Assembly: GCA_002296455.1 (NCBI GenBank)
Contig: DBJG01000067.1
Coordinates: 6,434 to 20,396, forward strand
Direction: 5' to 3'
From: Caryophanales bacterium UBA782
GTDB lineage: Bacteria; Bacillota_I; Bacilli_A; RFN20; CAG-826
DNA: 13,963 nucleotides
In this document: piece by piece, positions 13,666-13,963 of the stretch
Numbering within the stretch: the stretch's first letter is position 1
Layout: every line of letters begins with the position of its first letter
Program-made: the position numbers and the translations under genes
Notes under the pieces: generated by a model
The model's database searches: none
Told to the model about the DNA's origin: nothing
The model's input: the letters and a program-made list of their open reading frames with translations, nothing else

Positions 13666-13963
13666 ATGAACGATAAAATCCGCATATTTACGCTCGGTGG
13701 ACTCGACGAAGACGGTAAAAACTGCACTGTCGTCGAAATTAATCAAGATATTTTCGTTGTCGATTGTGGTGTCAAATATCCAGACAAAAACATGCCTGGA
13801 ATTGATTTCGTAATTGGCGATTTTACATTTTTAAGAGAAAACAAGAATCGCGTCAAGGCGTATTTCTTGCTCCATGGTCACGAAGACCAAATGGGGGCGC
13901 TTGCTTATTTGTGGGATGATGTTCCAGCCCCAATCTATGGCTCCCAAGTTACGCTTACCATGT
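13666..13963 (+). CDS. RNase J-family protein, N-terminal 99 residues, degenerate metal motif (3' end outside window)
   Basis: An open frame from ATG 13666, with GGAGG (13654-13658) 7 bases upstream, running off the window. The sequence follows the RNase J metallo-beta-lactamase start: FTLGGLDEDGKNC (family GLGEIGKN), IFVVDCGVKYPD, GIDFVIGDFTFLRENKNRVKA, then LLHGHEDQMGALAYLWDD and PIYGSQVTLT. RNase J is the 5' exonuclease and endonuclease of mRNA decay and rRNA maturation in Bacillota. In active RNase J1 the metal motif is HxHxDH; here it is His70-Gly-His72-Glu-Asp74-Gln75, so the last His is replaced by Gln, and the GLGEIG loop is altered. That points to an RNase J2-like, weakly active or structural paralogue. 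The zinc ligands further on lie outside the window, so loss of activity cannot be concluded. Confidence 0.85.
   Translation, partial: MNDKIRIFTLGGLDEDGKNCTVVEINQDIFVVDCGVKYPDKNMPGIDFVIGDFTFLRENKNRVKAYFLLHGHEDQMGALAYLWDDVPAPIYGSQVTLTM

Overview
This window looks like chromosomal core-genome sequence from a low-to-moderate GC member of the Bacillota, most likely an uncultured or gut-type lineage of class Bacilli; the lineage is inferred from gene content, not from a marker search. TGA is used as a stop (truB, ribF, the second oxidoreductase and the phosphodiesterase all end in TGA) and Trp is TGG, so the code is the standard bacterial one and not the mycoplasma code. The translation and RNA-decay genes present (infB, rbfA, truB, ribF, rpsO, pnp) belong to the block that forms one continuous run in Bacillus subtilis, but here it is cut into pieces with their own promoters and terminators and with opposite-strand genes between them.

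Layout. 1-1018: 3' end of infB, rbfA overlapping it by one base, and a clear intrinsic terminator. 1020-1354: a non-core gap holding the most unusual structure of the window. A strong plus-strand promoter is followed after about 15 bases by an intrinsic terminator, and on the opposite strand across that hairpin lies a 28-codon hydrophobic peptide gene with a good ribosome binding site, preceded by a 17-codon leader ORF whose Shine-Dalgarno sequence can be sequestered. This is arranged like a type I toxin-antitoxin (par/Fst-like) locus. 1355-2470: a TtcA-type tRNA thiolation enzyme (minus) with an extra C-terminal domain. 2491-2504: a perfect palindromic -10 element between divergent ttcA and truB. 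2511-4246: truB-ribF, translationally coupled. 4327-4896: TetR-family regulator. 4949-6787: typA/bipA (minus) with a dyad across its promoter. 6788-7186: divergent typA/rpsO control region. 7187-9887: rpsO and pnp, each with its own terminator and promoter.

9931-13584: a tightly overlapping operon of two FAD oxidoreductases, a DUF1667-type cysteine protein and a YfcE-like phosphodiesterase. The first three form the GlpA-like/HcaD-like/DUF1667 set that in anaerobes probably oxidises glycerol 3-phosphate or a similar hydroxy acid. Its promoter carries two nested perfect inverted repeats, and its first gene, like truB, begins only 9 bases after a -10 box with no Shine-Dalgarno, suggesting leaderless mRNAs. 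13666-13963: start of an RNase J-family gene, cut by the window edge, whose HxHxDH metal motif reads HGHEDQ, suggesting an RNase J2-like degenerate paralogue.
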